Of a stretch of 64,000 bases of DNA, positions 12,123 through 25,112 are shown one piece after another. The position numbers were made by a program, and so were the translations under genes. Each line of letters opens with the position of its first letter. The first letter of the stretch is position 1. The notes beneath the pieces were generated by a model. It saw only the letters and a program-made list of their open reading frames with translations. It was not told the origin of the DNA and ran no database searches. This stretch comes from Auriscalpium vulgare (Eukaryota; Basidiomycota; Agaricomycetes; Russulales; Auriscalpiaceae): positions 496,001-560,000 of the forward strand of contig JAHBBC010000002.1 in assembly GCA_019915015.1 (NCBI GenBank). The letters run 5' to 3'.

Positions 12123-14447
12123 CTACCCCGACCCACCAGCCCCATCTCCCCCCTCCTCCTTCTCCTCCTCCCCCCTCCACATCCCCGGCCCGAACCCCCT
12201 CTCGCCGAGCGCCTCGTCCACGACGCGCATTACCGCGACGACCTTCTCCTCCTCCCACAGCCTTCCCACGACCTGCACGCCGACCGGCAGCCCGCGCATC
12301 TTCTGCACATCGTACGCCTTGCCGCCGCGCTGCGCGTCCGCGAGGTCCTTTCCAAAGATCTCCGCCTCGAGCACGCGCGAGCCGTGGCAGCCGGCGAACC
12401 ATGCGGGCGTGAGCGCGTCGCGCGCGGGGTCGACGCGCGTGACGGGCAGCGCGCCGACGGGCGAGTCGACGATGTTGTACAGCAGCGTCGCGTTCGCGAG
12501 CGGCGCGAGGCGGTCGCACCCGCTGCCCATCCGTCCGTCAGCCCAACTCGTAACTCAGCTCATCTCGATTGTCACCGCGACGGCACTCACCCGTGGGGCA
12601 CCGCGGGCACGGCCTGCGTCGGCGCGATGATCGCGTCAAAGCCGTTGTCGCCCCACACCGTGCTGCGCCACTCGCGCTCGAACGCGAGCTTCTCCGCGGT
12701 CCAGTCGTAGTACTCGCGCACAGACTTGCGGTGCGAGTGCAGCAGCATGCCGCCGAAGATCTTGTCGCCGAAGAACGTGCGCACCGCCCAGTCCGCGAGG
12801 CGGCGCACGAAGCCTGCGGGTGTCAGCGTCAGGCGGGCAGCGGGGGCGGGCGTATACGTACCGGGGAGCTTGGGCCCGAGCGTGACGAGGAAGAGCGCGG
12901 ATTCCTGGCGCAGGATACTCGTCAATCGCGGCATGCATGCGTGCATGCTGGCCAGCGGCGTACCTTTGGGTCCGGGCCTAGATGGGAGAGCAGCTTTTCG
13001 TAGCCGTCCGCAGACGTGATGGCGGTGAAGATCTGCAGGCCGCGCTCCGCTGCCGCCCTGCGCGTCAGCACCTCCGCACATGATACATTGATAACGGGCG
13101 AGTCCACGCACGCGTCGGGAGTTCGATCTCCACGCACTCGTGGCCCGCCTTGCGCAGCGCGGCGACCGTCTCGCGCACCGCGCGCTCGCACGCCGGCGAC
13201 GCCTGCACTATCCCGTCTGCGCACATAATGTTAATATGTCAGCACCGCGCGCGCGCACGCACCGAAGGTGTAGTACGCGAACTTGAGCGTGGGGGGCAGC
13301 TGCACGTCGCGGTACGGCACGGGCGCCGGGAAGTAGCCCACGTCGCCCTCGGCGCGCGCGCCCATCGTCACGCGCAGGAACAGCTCCAGATCCGCGACCG
13401 AGCTGCCCGCCGCCGGTGAGCCCGCCGCCGCCAACGCAGTATCCAAACACGGCGCACCGTCCCATCGGCCCCGCGACCGCCCGCACGGCCTCGAACCCCG
13501 GCAGCGGGCCTGGCGCGCAATGAATCAGCCCTCGTCGCGCTCCGTTGCACGCACGCGCCACGCACCTACGCTGCCCTCCGTCGCGACGCGGCCATGGCCG
13601 GGCTTGAGCGCATACACGCCACAGTACGCGCTCGGGATGCGCAGGCTGCCGCCGACGTCTGACCCAACGCCGAGCGCGGCGCCGTCGAGCGCGAGCAGCG
13701 CGGCCTCGCCGCCGCTCGAGCCGCCGGCCGTGTGCGCGGCGCTCCACGGGTTCAGCGTGCGGCCCCACAGCGGGTTCGCGCACTCGAACGCGAGCATCGT
13801 CTGCGGGACGTTCGTCTTGGCGAGCGGCACGGCGCCCGCGGCGCGCAGCTGCGCGACGAGGCTCGCGTCGGCGTCTGCGGGGCGGTGCGCCCAGCGCGTG
13901 AAGCCGATCGTGCTGTCGACGCCGCGCACGTTGACTGGGGAAAGGGGAGCGTGAGCGCGCGCGCGGCGGGTGCAGGGGGCGCGTACATTGGTCCTTGACG
14001 CTCATTGGGACGCCGTGCAGCGGGCCCACGAGCGTGCCGGTGTCGGCGAAGTGCGCGTCTAAACGGCGCGCGTCCTCGCGTGCCTGCTCGAAGAACACTG
14101 CTCGGCGTAATTGAGTCAGCACCGACCGGGACGCATGAGTGAGGGGCGCACCCTCTGTGAGGCAGTTCGTCCGCGCCTGTGCCTGCGCGGCGCGGGCGAT
14201 GTACGCCTCCAGCACCACGGACGCAGTCCACTCGCCCTTCTGGATGCGCTGCACAATCTCCGTCGCTAGCTATGCGTCAGGAGCGGGAGCCGAGCAGTGC
14301 AAGGTGCGACGCACCGGTCGCGTCAAGGTACTGCTGGTGTTCGGCAGGGGCAAACGTCTGGGCGGAGGCGAGGAGGGTGTCGCGCTGGGTGCGTTTTTCG
14401 GCGGAGACATCCTGCCACGAGGGGGTGGACGACCAGAAAAAGCCCAT
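12123..14447 (-). CDS. amidase (amidase-signature family)
   Basis: This enzyme hydrolyses an amide to the acid and ammonia. The first exon starts at ATG 14447 (MGFFWSSTPSWQDVSAEKR). A further exon carries EIVQRIQKGEWTASVVLEAY and LVGPLHGVPMSVKDQ, where the Lys of SVKD is the catalytic lysine. Later exons give AHTAGGSSGGEAALLA with the cis-Ser, GVGSDVGGSLRIPSAYCG with the nucleophilic Ser, then GFEAVRAVAGPMGR and GLPVGVQVVGRLWEEE near the C-terminus. All Ser-cisSer-Lys triad positions are present. Length is about 550-570 residues, normal for fungal acetamidase/general amidases. The splice joints I checked are phase-consistent, so it looks intact. The exact substrate (acetamide, fatty-acid amide or other) cannot be read from sequence. 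Confidence 0.93.
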
Positions 14448-15255
14448 GGCTGCGAGCTTGCTGGTGGTATTGAGGAGAGGGGGATATTCGAGCTGTCAGT
14501 GTACTGTGGCGGGCTTCAAATTTGAAATTACGAGCGGACCCCTTTGCGCAATCCGCTATGACCGAGAATGCCTCCGAGAGCAACCATCCATCCAGCCAAG
14601 GCGAACAGAGGCAGACGTCGCGCTCAGCCGGAGCACTCACAGGAAGACAGCGTCAATTGCAGGCGGGATGACGGTGCGGGTGAGCGCGAGGTGATGATGA
14701 GGCCGAGCCACAGGACCAACGGGACACCGGATGGGCCTGATCCACAGGTGAGCGCACAGTTAGCGTCATAGAGATGCATCCAACCACCGAGACTGCGACT
14801 AGAGCCACGCCTGCTGGCAACGGCCTGACGCAGCGCGACAGCTGGTACGATTCCAACGTTTCAGGGTGGCGATTAGAGGGCACGACCTGCAGGGCCACGC
14901 GGACGCAGGCAAAAGCTACGTCGTTGCCTTCTGGCCGAGTATGGAATGTACGCGGCTAGGCCTTGGCTCTGCACGTTCTACGGGCTCCACCGGGATGTCG
15001 AGTTGCTCAGAGCCGGCGACGGGGAGACGGGGACGTCGCCGTGGCCAGCCGTCCGCGTCCTCGGTCGTTCCTGCCGCGCTCGCAGCCCGGCACGCATGCA
15101 CAACGGACAGACAGCGTCGGGGTGACGTCATGCAGAAGAACAGTACTTGAGGCCTTGACTTTTCGCTCGATTCTGCCCAACTGCCCACCCCCCGCTATAC
15201 CCAACAGCCCATCCCCCGCCTATACCCAACAGCCCATCCCCCGCCTATACCCACC
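14448..15255. promoter_or_regulatory. divergent promoter region amidase / Pro-Ser protein 1
   Basis: An 808 bp spacer between two divergent starts. The short frames in it have no recognisable motif. A pyrimidine-rich tandem repeat sits directly upstream of the second start (see 15187-15252). Confidence 0.5.
15187..15252 (+). repeat. 25-bp tandem repeat in 5' leader
   Basis: About two and a half copies of a roughly 25 bp unit (CCGCCTATACCCAACAGCCC and following bases) end immediately before the ATG at 15256. It probably lies in the 5' UTR or core promoter. Confidence 0.8.
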
Positions 15256-15742
15256 ATGTCCGCAGCCCTCACGACCAGTGCCCGCCAGCAGGTATGCACC
15301 GTTTCCTCCTCCGCCCCCAGCCGTTCACTGACCCCCGCCCCAGCTGGCGATCAACGCGCCCATCCCGCGGCTGCCCTCGGCGCCCGTGCAGGCACCGCAC
15401 CCGGCGCCGACGCTGCGCACGCCGTTCGACCCGTCGCCGCGCTTCGACTACCCGTACCCGTCGCCGACGCCGTCGCCCACCGAGCCCGCGCCCTTCGCCT
15501 CCGCCCTCCCGTCCCCCTACGCCCTCGTCCGCCCCGCGCCCCGCTCCCCCGCATCCGCCACCTCCTCCTCCTCCTCCTCCTCCGCGTCCGCGTCCAGCGT
15601 GTCGCTCGCCGCACCCGCCGCACCCGTCACCCTGGCGCAGAACCCCATGCGCGCGGCCGCCGCGTCCGCACGCGACGCGCCCGTCCCGCCGGCGCTCGTC
15701 CGCCGCCTCACGCGTAAGGACTCTGATGCCCCGCGCCGATGA
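15256..15742 (+). CDS. Pro/Ser-rich small protein, tandem copy 1
   Basis: Exon 1 is 15256-15291 (MSAALTTSARQQ) and exon 2 is 15344-15742, giving 144 residues. It is not a recognised family. Visible motifs are APIPRLPS at about 17, TPFDPSPRFDYPYPSPTPSP at about 40, a serine run in the middle and RAAAASARDAPVPPALVRR near the C-terminus, ending in basic and acidic residues. The same motifs occur in the same order in the next gene (16273-16834), and both have one phase-0 intron after a Gln codon near the N-terminus, so they are tandem duplicates. No signal peptide or membrane segment is seen. Composition suggests a disordered protein. The function is unknown. Confidence 0.7.
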
Positions 15743-16272
15743 GCGGGCGCTCCGACCCCCGCATCCCACGTAAAAACCACCACGTCACCGGTCTGTATTA
15801 TTATATCGTCGCTTTCCTTGGGATTTTTTGTCATCGGGTTATGTCTGTGTGGATTGTTGTCGGTGGCCCTTATAGATAGCGGGTTGTAACTCTACGCTGT
15901 ATTGCTATGCATTTCTGCATGTCTCGTGCAGCTCGCATGTATATGATATGCGCCTGTGATAGCCGTGTCGGTGCCGGCTGTTGAGATCGAGAATTGTGCT
16001 CCGCAAGTGACCACGGTCGACGCGCAGTGGGTGCCAGCCTCCGATGTGGATCGCTCATCGTGCCCGCGCACGTGGCGCCCTCGGAATGCGCAGGCGAGCG
16101 GCAAGTAGAAGGCGGGAGAAACGGTGAGAAAGTGAACGGTGGGGGAAGCGCGCGGTGACGTCGCCGGCGGGTGTCAATTTGTCTGCGATATAGACCGCGA
16201 CCCACGACCCGCCCGCTCTCGCCCCTGCCCTCCCCTGCTCGCCACCTAGTGCTCCCGGCCGAGGCTCTCGCC
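15743..16272. other. spacer between tandem paralogues
   Basis: AT-richer 3' flank of copy 1 followed by the promoter of copy 2. A long antisense frame here is only a shadow of the GC-rich coding sequence. Confidence 0.5.
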
Positions 16273-16834
16273 ATGCACGCCCAAGCGGACCCCTCGGCCT
16301 CAGACTCTGACCCGTCCAAGCCACGCAAGCAGGTACGCTCCCCGCCCCCCGCCCGCCCTCCCTGCTCACCACCCCCAGTCCGCGTCGTCCGCGCCCATCC
16401 CGCGCCTGCCCTCGCTGCCGCTGCCGCTGCACCCGCCGCGCACCCTCCACGGCACGCCCTTCGACCCGTCCCCGCGCTTCGACTACCCCTTCCCGTCCCC
16501 CACCCCCTCCCCGGACGCAGAGCACGCCCACGCCCCCTTCGCCCCCGTCCCCTTCGCCCCCGTCCTGCCCCCGCTCGCCGCCCTCGCCGCCTTCTCCCAC
16601 AGCTTCTCCCCGCTCTCCCTCGCCCGCCCCCCGCCCACCCGCGGCGCATCCGCCTCGTCCGTCTCCACCGCATCCGCCTCGCCCCCCTACTCCCCGCCGC
16701 TCCCGGCACAGGACCCCCGCCGCGCAGCCGCCGCCTCTGCCCGCGACCCGCCCGTGCCCCCCTCGCTCGCCCGCCGGCGGCACATGCGCAAGGAGCCCGA
16801 CCCCCCGCGCACAGAGACGTCCGTGCGCAGCTGA
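16273..16834 (+). CDS. Pro/Ser-rich small protein, tandem copy 2
   Basis: Exon 1 is 16273-16332 (MHAQADPSASDSDPSKPRKQ) and exon 2 is 16379-16834, giving 171 residues. It shares APIPRLPS, TPFDPSPRFDYPFPSPTPSP and RRAAAASARDPPVPPSLARR with the gene 1 kb upstream, and the intron is at the matching place. The middle differs: an Ala/Pro/Phe-rich stretch replaces the serine run. The three conserved blocks separated by variable linkers suggest short linear binding motifs in an otherwise disordered protein. Function is unknown. It is not secreted by any signal I can see. Confidence 0.7.
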
Positions 16835-17500
16835 TCCGATTCGCTATACCCACATCTACATCTTCCTTCCTTCGTCTCGTTTGTCGGTTTCTTTTCCTTC
16901 CCTCTTGGCTTTGTGGTTTGACTGTGTCGGTTTCCTGGTCTCGGTGGTTGGCATACACGTTACGACATCTCTCCCGCTCGTTCGCACTCCCCCTCATTGT
17001 ATTTTACGCATACACATACACGCTTGTACGCATACTGTCTGTCTTGTCGAAACGCTCGCATTTAGTCGCACACGCATGCCGCATCTAAGTAGTCGCACAC
17101 GCATGCCAATGCATGCTCGTTGTTCAGATTCTGTCCTGCATGTCACGCACGCAAGAGCACCCCCATGAGCTCCGCATGTCTCGAAATTTTATTCATGCGC
17201 GGCATCCTGATACATAGCCTTTCCCATGCAGCAGCTTTCTGCTCTCACGTCCTGCAAACAAACGTGTAGACACGATCTTATTTAACCTTTTTGCCTTACA
17301 ATGACGTCTGCAGCTGTTTTCCTACACCACACTATGTAGATGTTGCGCGATGAAGACAAGCCTCAACCAGAGCCAACACCTCATTCAATCCAGTCCAAAG
17401 AATACACATGTATTAGCAGCGTGCGCGTGTACATATCTCACATCCTCCACACAGCAAGCAGGGTATCATCATGAGCGTCCCAGCCACACCTCCTCAGCGC
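16835..17500. other. convergent 3' region, no gene seen
   Basis: Lower-GC sequence between the stop of copy 2 and the stop of the DUF4112 gene. A 17-bp direct repeat (AGTCGCACACGCATGCC) occurs twice near 17063-17107. No coding signal is seen. Confidence 0.5.
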
Positions 17501-18485
17501 TCAGCGCACGTCCTCCACGAACCGGCTGTCCCGCTTTCCCACCTCCCCCAGCCCCCCAGGCATCTTCCCATCCTTCTCCTTCTCCCTCCCCTCCCGCGAG
17601 CCCCTTCGCCACCCCCAACTGCGCCTGCTCTTCCCACTCGCGCCCGACTCCGGCGTCGCCGTCGTCATCGGCTCCGCGTCCGGGCGCCCCACGACCTCCA
17701 CGTCGCCCGCCGCGCCCGCCTTCCCCACGCGCCCCTTCCCCTTCCCCTTGCCCTTCGCGGAGCTCGCCCCCGACGCCTCGGCCGACGGGCCGTCCGCGGG
17801 CTGCGCGTCGGCGGCGCCCGCGCCGCGCACGCGCAGGAACTCCTCGAGGAGGTGCGCGTTGCGCGAGTTCGCGCGCCACGCGGCGAGCAGGACGTCGCCG
17901 ACGAGCGGCACGAGGCCCACGGACGTCGCGAGCCCGAGGTTCAGCAGCATGCGCTGCGTGAGCCACGGCGGGATACTGCACACATGCCATCAGCCCACAG
18001 ATACTTATATTTACACCGGGGACGTACTCGGCCTTGCGCGCCTTGCGGATGACGAGGAAGTAGCCTAGCGCCGCGTCGGCCGCGTCGCCTGCACCGGGGA
18101 TGATACCTGCCCTCCGTGCACGCATCGCGGTCAGCGCGCGCAGGCATGCTGCATGTGGGCGGGCGACGCACCGATGATGAATGTCCAGCCAAAGCGCAGG
18201 CCGCAGACGTTGAAGCCCTTGTCGAGGTAGTGCGCGCGGCGCTTCACGGAGCGCAGGATGGCCTCCTCCTGCTTCGTGAGGCCCGGCGGGAGCTCGCGCT
18301 GCAACCCGCCCATCAAACCAAACTCAGCCCCCACACCATAGCGCGGAGGGGAGGGGACGCACCTTGCGGCGGCGCGAGCGGCCCTTGCTGTCGACGTACG
18401 TCTCGTAGAGCGGGTCCTGGGGCTGGTACTGGGCGATGTGCTTTGCAAAGAGGCCTCTGCCGTACTTTTCAGCGAGTGAGTTCAT
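17501..18485 (-). CDS. DUF4112 domain protein
   Basis: Four exons start at ATG 18485 (MNSLAEKYGRGLFAKHIAQY). The second ends in GFNVCGLRFGWTFIIG, the third holds IIPGAGDAADAALGYFLVIR, and the fourth starts with PPWLTQRMLLNLGLATSVG and continues with GLVPLVGDVLLAAWRANSRN. The paired hydrophobic G-x-x-P-G-x-G-D-type motifs and the AWxANxRNxxLLEE ending are diagnostic of DUF4112 (PF13430), a small membrane-associated family of unknown function. The last about 110 residues are a Lys/Gly/Glu-rich tail with a GKGKGKGKG run, likely disordered. Length is about 265 residues. It is convergent with the Pro/Ser gene pair. Confidence 0.85.
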
Positions 18486-18946
18486 GGGTCAGATTATGCG
18501 GGATGAATTATGGGGGCGGAGGGGCGGTGGGGGTATGGTGAGGACGGGATGGGCATGGCCGAGGGCTTATGAGGCGTGGTGCGGTGGTGCAGGTGGGCCT
18601 AGCGGCGCGCGTCATCGTCATGCACGCACGCCGCCCGGTGCACCGCCACCGCCCAGATCCACCCGTCGATACAATCCTGAATATATCGCACGGATGCAAA
18701 CTTGCTGCTGTGCCCGGCGCAGCGCAGGATCAGGCTGCCGGAGCTCGCTGGTCCCCGTCACAGCAAGTGTATTGCCCAAGAGCACGCACCCACCAGATAT
18801 CGTCCCATCTGCCTATGCGCCGCCTTACCATCATCCGGAGACACTGGATCCAATGCGCTCGGCATTCGAAAGCAACAAGGACCATTCATTCACACAGCAC
18901 TACCAGCACTACCAGCACACCCCCAGCCCCGCTCTCCGACCCCCGT
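18486..18946. other. DUF4112 promoter and U2AF2 3' flank
   Basis: 461 bp between two - strand genes with no coding signal of its own. Confidence 0.5.
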
Positions 18947-21263
<2,317 letters not shown>

Positions 21264-21415
21264 GTTGAGGGCAGAAAGAGATGCGGTGTGTCGGCGAACG
21301 CAACTCCCAGGTGCACAGTAGCACAGCCCCCGGATACCCCGGGATCCTCGCGCTGCGGTGCCGCCTCGGGCTCGGACCTGCTTTCTCCTCCTCTTCCTCG
21401 ACCATCACACACACA
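21264..21415. promoter_or_regulatory. compact divergent promoter U2AF2 / FIS1
   Basis: Only 152 bp separate the U2AF2 ATG (- strand) from the FIS1 ATG (+ strand), so the two genes must share promoter sequence. No clear TATA box is seen. Confidence 0.6.
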
Positions 21416-22078
21416 ATGGCAGTAGACGTCCCATACGCCGCCGACGCTGAGGTTTCATTATCCTTTGACGAGCTCCAAGTGCGCATCTCCATTTCTTCAC
21501 CACTTCACGGCAGCTTACCGCTTCCTAGGTCCTGCGCACGCAGTATGAGCGCGAAGTCGCACAGAGCCACGTCACGACACAGACCAAATTTAACTTTGCG
21601 TGGGGGCTCGTGAAGAGCCCCGTCCGCGAGCACCAAGTCGAGGGTGTTCGGATATTGCAAGGTGCGTAGCATGTCCCTCGCGTGTCGCACATGCTCATAC
21701 AGTGGCAGACATATACCGCTCCGAGCCTGCACGACGGAGGGAATGTCTATACTACATTGCCCTTGGATACTACAAGATGGGCAACTACGAGGATGCGAAA
21801 AACTTCAATGGTGCGTCGCTCGCTTGCTGTCTGCACTCTCTCCTCATGTTCCTCCAGGCCTCCTATTGGACAAGGAGCCCGCAAACCTGCAGGCTCAATC
21901 TCTCGGCACCCTCATCGAACAGGGTGTCAGCCGAGGTCCGTGTTATCCTTACTAGATCAGCCATCCTAGCTGATGGCGCCGTACAGAAGGATACATTGGC
22001 ATGGCCTTGGCGGGCGGTGCAGCGGCCATCGGCACGCTCCTCGTCGCCACACTCGTGAGGCGAGCAGCCCGCAAATAG
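21416..22078 (+). CDS. FIS1: mitochondrial fission protein Fis1
   Basis: Fis1 is a tail-anchored outer-membrane protein of mitochondria and peroxisomes that recruits the fission machinery. Five introns are recognised. The spliced protein starts [20 protein letters not shown] and is about 153 residues, the normal size. The TPR-like bundle includes [20 protein letters not shown] and [20 protein letters not shown]. The C-terminus has a single membrane anchor ([20 protein letters not shown]) followed by a short basic tail RRAARK, typical of a tail anchor. The stop is at 22078. It is divergent from U2AF2 and convergent with the M50B-like gene. Confidence 0.96.
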
Positions 22079-22630
22079 CATCCGTCGCTCGCCTTATGAC
22101 TTACGCACTTTCCCCTTCTGTTGCTGCTGCTATCCGCTCGACGAACGATCACGCTCCGCATATCCATGTCGCCTCGCGCAATTCCCTCCTCTCCATGTCT
22201 GCTTTGTATCTCAAATCTTATTATCTCCCATATTTTCTGTATGATTCCGTGCGCCAGGTCTTCGTAACGAAATGATGACATGAGTTGCGTGCTGTTGCAT
22301 GCTCCAATGCCTTGAATGTGACATCGCACAGTATTAGTTCGCAAAGCTCACCATCTGCGGATCTTGCGCATCGTGAGTTTCGACAAACGACCACAGTGGT
22401 TTGAGCTCAAGAGCTAAGTACATTCTATGAACACGAGAACAGGCAAGACAACAAATGAAGCAATCGAGAGCAGTCCGTTCACATAATACAACATTCGTAG
22501 CGAATAAGCCAGTATGCGTCGTGATGAGCAGTGAGGGCGATACATATCGTGGGGACCGTGTAGATGTCGTCGTCGGCGCATGGGTGACTGCGATCTCACG
22601 TTGGCAGAAATTGTGCTGCACACGGCTCTG
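22079..22630. other. convergent 3' region FIS1 / M50B-like gene
   Basis: AT-rich spacer. The - strand frame at 22334-22621 has no recognised motif. A further 3' exon of the M50B-like gene could lie here, because a GTGAGT donor follows the codons for QMYVQAG. Confidence 0.4.
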
Positions 22631-23861
22631 TCAGAACATACTCACACCAGAAGCACGGTGAAACTCACCTGCTTGCACATACATTTGATCCTTCGTGAGC
22701 TTGAACGATGCAATGCCAGCGAGCACAAAGCCGATGAGGAATGCAATTTCGAACAGGATCCACAAGATCGCCCACACTGTAGTTGACCATCAGCCTGGGA
22801 CCCCTCCATGCGACAAAATCAGGACGAACCATGTGCGGGAATCCTTGGGTACAGGATTGCGAACTGTGTAGCATCAGAGTCGTTCACTTTTCGGAAGAAT
22901 TTATCATCTGTGACGTCCCCTGCAAGAACGGATTGTCAACCCATGGACAGAGCCGAGGCTACGCGTACCCACAGACGGCATAGAATACGCTGATGAAGAG
23001 GTCTCCAATCAATTTCGCTGCCAGAGGGGAAAGGCGAAGAACGTACTGCAAGACGCCCAAGAACAGCATGTACCACCGAAGCGCCTGCCTAAACCAACGA
23101 CACAGCAATGAGCTCCGGAAAGAATTGGGGAGGTTGGAACACGTACCCGTGATCAATGAACCAGAAGCCAATTAACAAGCCTTCGAATACGAGAGTCAAC
23201 GCGATTGTCCTGGACACAAATGAGCGCCATCGACGATTAACCTTCCGATGAACACGACTTACAATTTATCTCGCACGAGTGACAGCGGCGCGATGAGCCC
23301 AATGCCCGCCACGAAGCTCATGATCTTCGCCATGAGCGTGTCGAACCCAGACATGATGAACACAGCACCGAGAACAGTGGAGCCGATGTATCCAGCCGAC
23401 AGGATGCTGGGCGGATGCCCGCCCTCTACGATGGTGCATCCGCCGACATACGGGTCGATAGTGACCTTGACGATATTCCCGCCAGTCAAAATAGCCTGAG
23501 ACACCACGGGCAGTCAGCGCCACTAAATCGAGAGTTAAAGAGCGGACGACGGACGACTGTAACATGGCAGAGCTCGTGCCAACCGATGGCAAAGAGCTTC
23601 AGCGGGTTGATGACTACGCGTGCTCCGGGGATGGTCCACAAGCCGAATAACACGACGGAGTAGACGACGATCTGCAGAGCGCCGTGAGCCTGTCTCACGC
23701 GGTTGGCGGGCAAAATGCACTGCTCACGACATAGAGCACGGGGACCTGCGCAAGCACGGTGAGGATCACACCAACATACGGCAGGATCTGCGCACCTGGT
23801 CATGGGTGGGCTTTACAGCGCTGTGGTGGATCCTGGGTGCAACTGGGGGACGGTCTGACAT
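22631..23861 (-). CDS. peptidase M50B-like membrane metalloprotease
   Basis: The first exon from ATG 23861 reads MSDRPPVAPRIHHSAVKPTH. Next come IVVYSVVLFGLWTIPGARVV and NPLKLFAIGWHELCHA, where HELCH is the HExxH zinc-binding motif of site-2-like proteases. The following exon gives IVKVTIDPYVGGCTIVEGG, a glycine-rich loop, and hydrophobic segments (AGYIGSTVLGAVFIMSG, MSFVAGIGLIAPLSL). Later exons give more membrane segments, FRKVNDSDATQFAILYP and WAILWILFEIAFLIGFVLAG. The order matches the fungal Peptidase_M50B family (PF13398), multipass proteins of about 220-260 residues. The exact 3' end is uncertain. The substrate is unknown. It is divergent from histone H2A with a spacer of about 440 bp. 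Confidence 0.85.
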
Positions 23862-24300
23862 GCGTGGCGCGAGGATATGTGCAGCAGATAGACGAGCAAG
23901 GACGGGCAGAGGGTGTGTGGCAGGCGCAGGAAGATGTTTTATGGATGTAGTGTCGGTGTCATGCAGGCTGTGGGCCCGAGTTCGCCTGTCGTAGTATTCG
24001 CCACGCTGCAAGAGCCTATTCACAGAAGCATCGACTCGACGAAGACGGGCGGCAGCGCCTCGCCTCGTGCAGAGCGCATTGTTCGCTCTTCGGCAATTCG
24101 AACCGAAACGGTCCGCATGCACGTGATCTACGCGAGACGCGCCCCATCACGTGGCGGGGCAGTCATCGGTCGGAGTTTAAACGACGCGTCGCGTTGATTC
24201 AAAAGCCCGCCGCTCCTGCGTCGCCCCGCCAGCTCTCTTTTCTCCCCCCACCACCTCTGTGCCACCTAAACCCCGCCAACCACCACCACCACACAACGCA
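23862..24300. promoter_or_regulatory. divergent promoter M50B-like / histone H2A
   Basis: 439 bp with no coding signal. The part next to the H2A ATG is C/T-rich and ends in a CACCACCACCAC run, a likely transcription-start pyrimidine tract. Confidence 0.5.
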
Positions 24301-24950
<650 letters not shown>

Positions 24951-25112
24951 TTTGTTCTCATTTCTATTCGTTCTGTATTGAGGACTGTACTATTGTCTGA
25001 ATATAATGTTGGCCTTTCAGTTGTATCATTCTACAGGCGCTGGTGTCCTTGTATGCGAAATGGCGTGACGTTTTTTAAGTACGTTGGCTAGAAGTCTTGC
25101 CATCAGCGTGGT

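Noticed and set aside
15870..16997. 375-codon - strand open frame, Arg/Gly-rich
   Set aside because: Shadow of the GC-rich Pro/Ser-rich gene on the + strand; no motif and no splice support.
24089..24112. GGTTCGAATTGCC on the - strand, resembling a tRNA B box
   Set aside because: No matching A box, acceptor stem or cloverleaf could be drawn around it.
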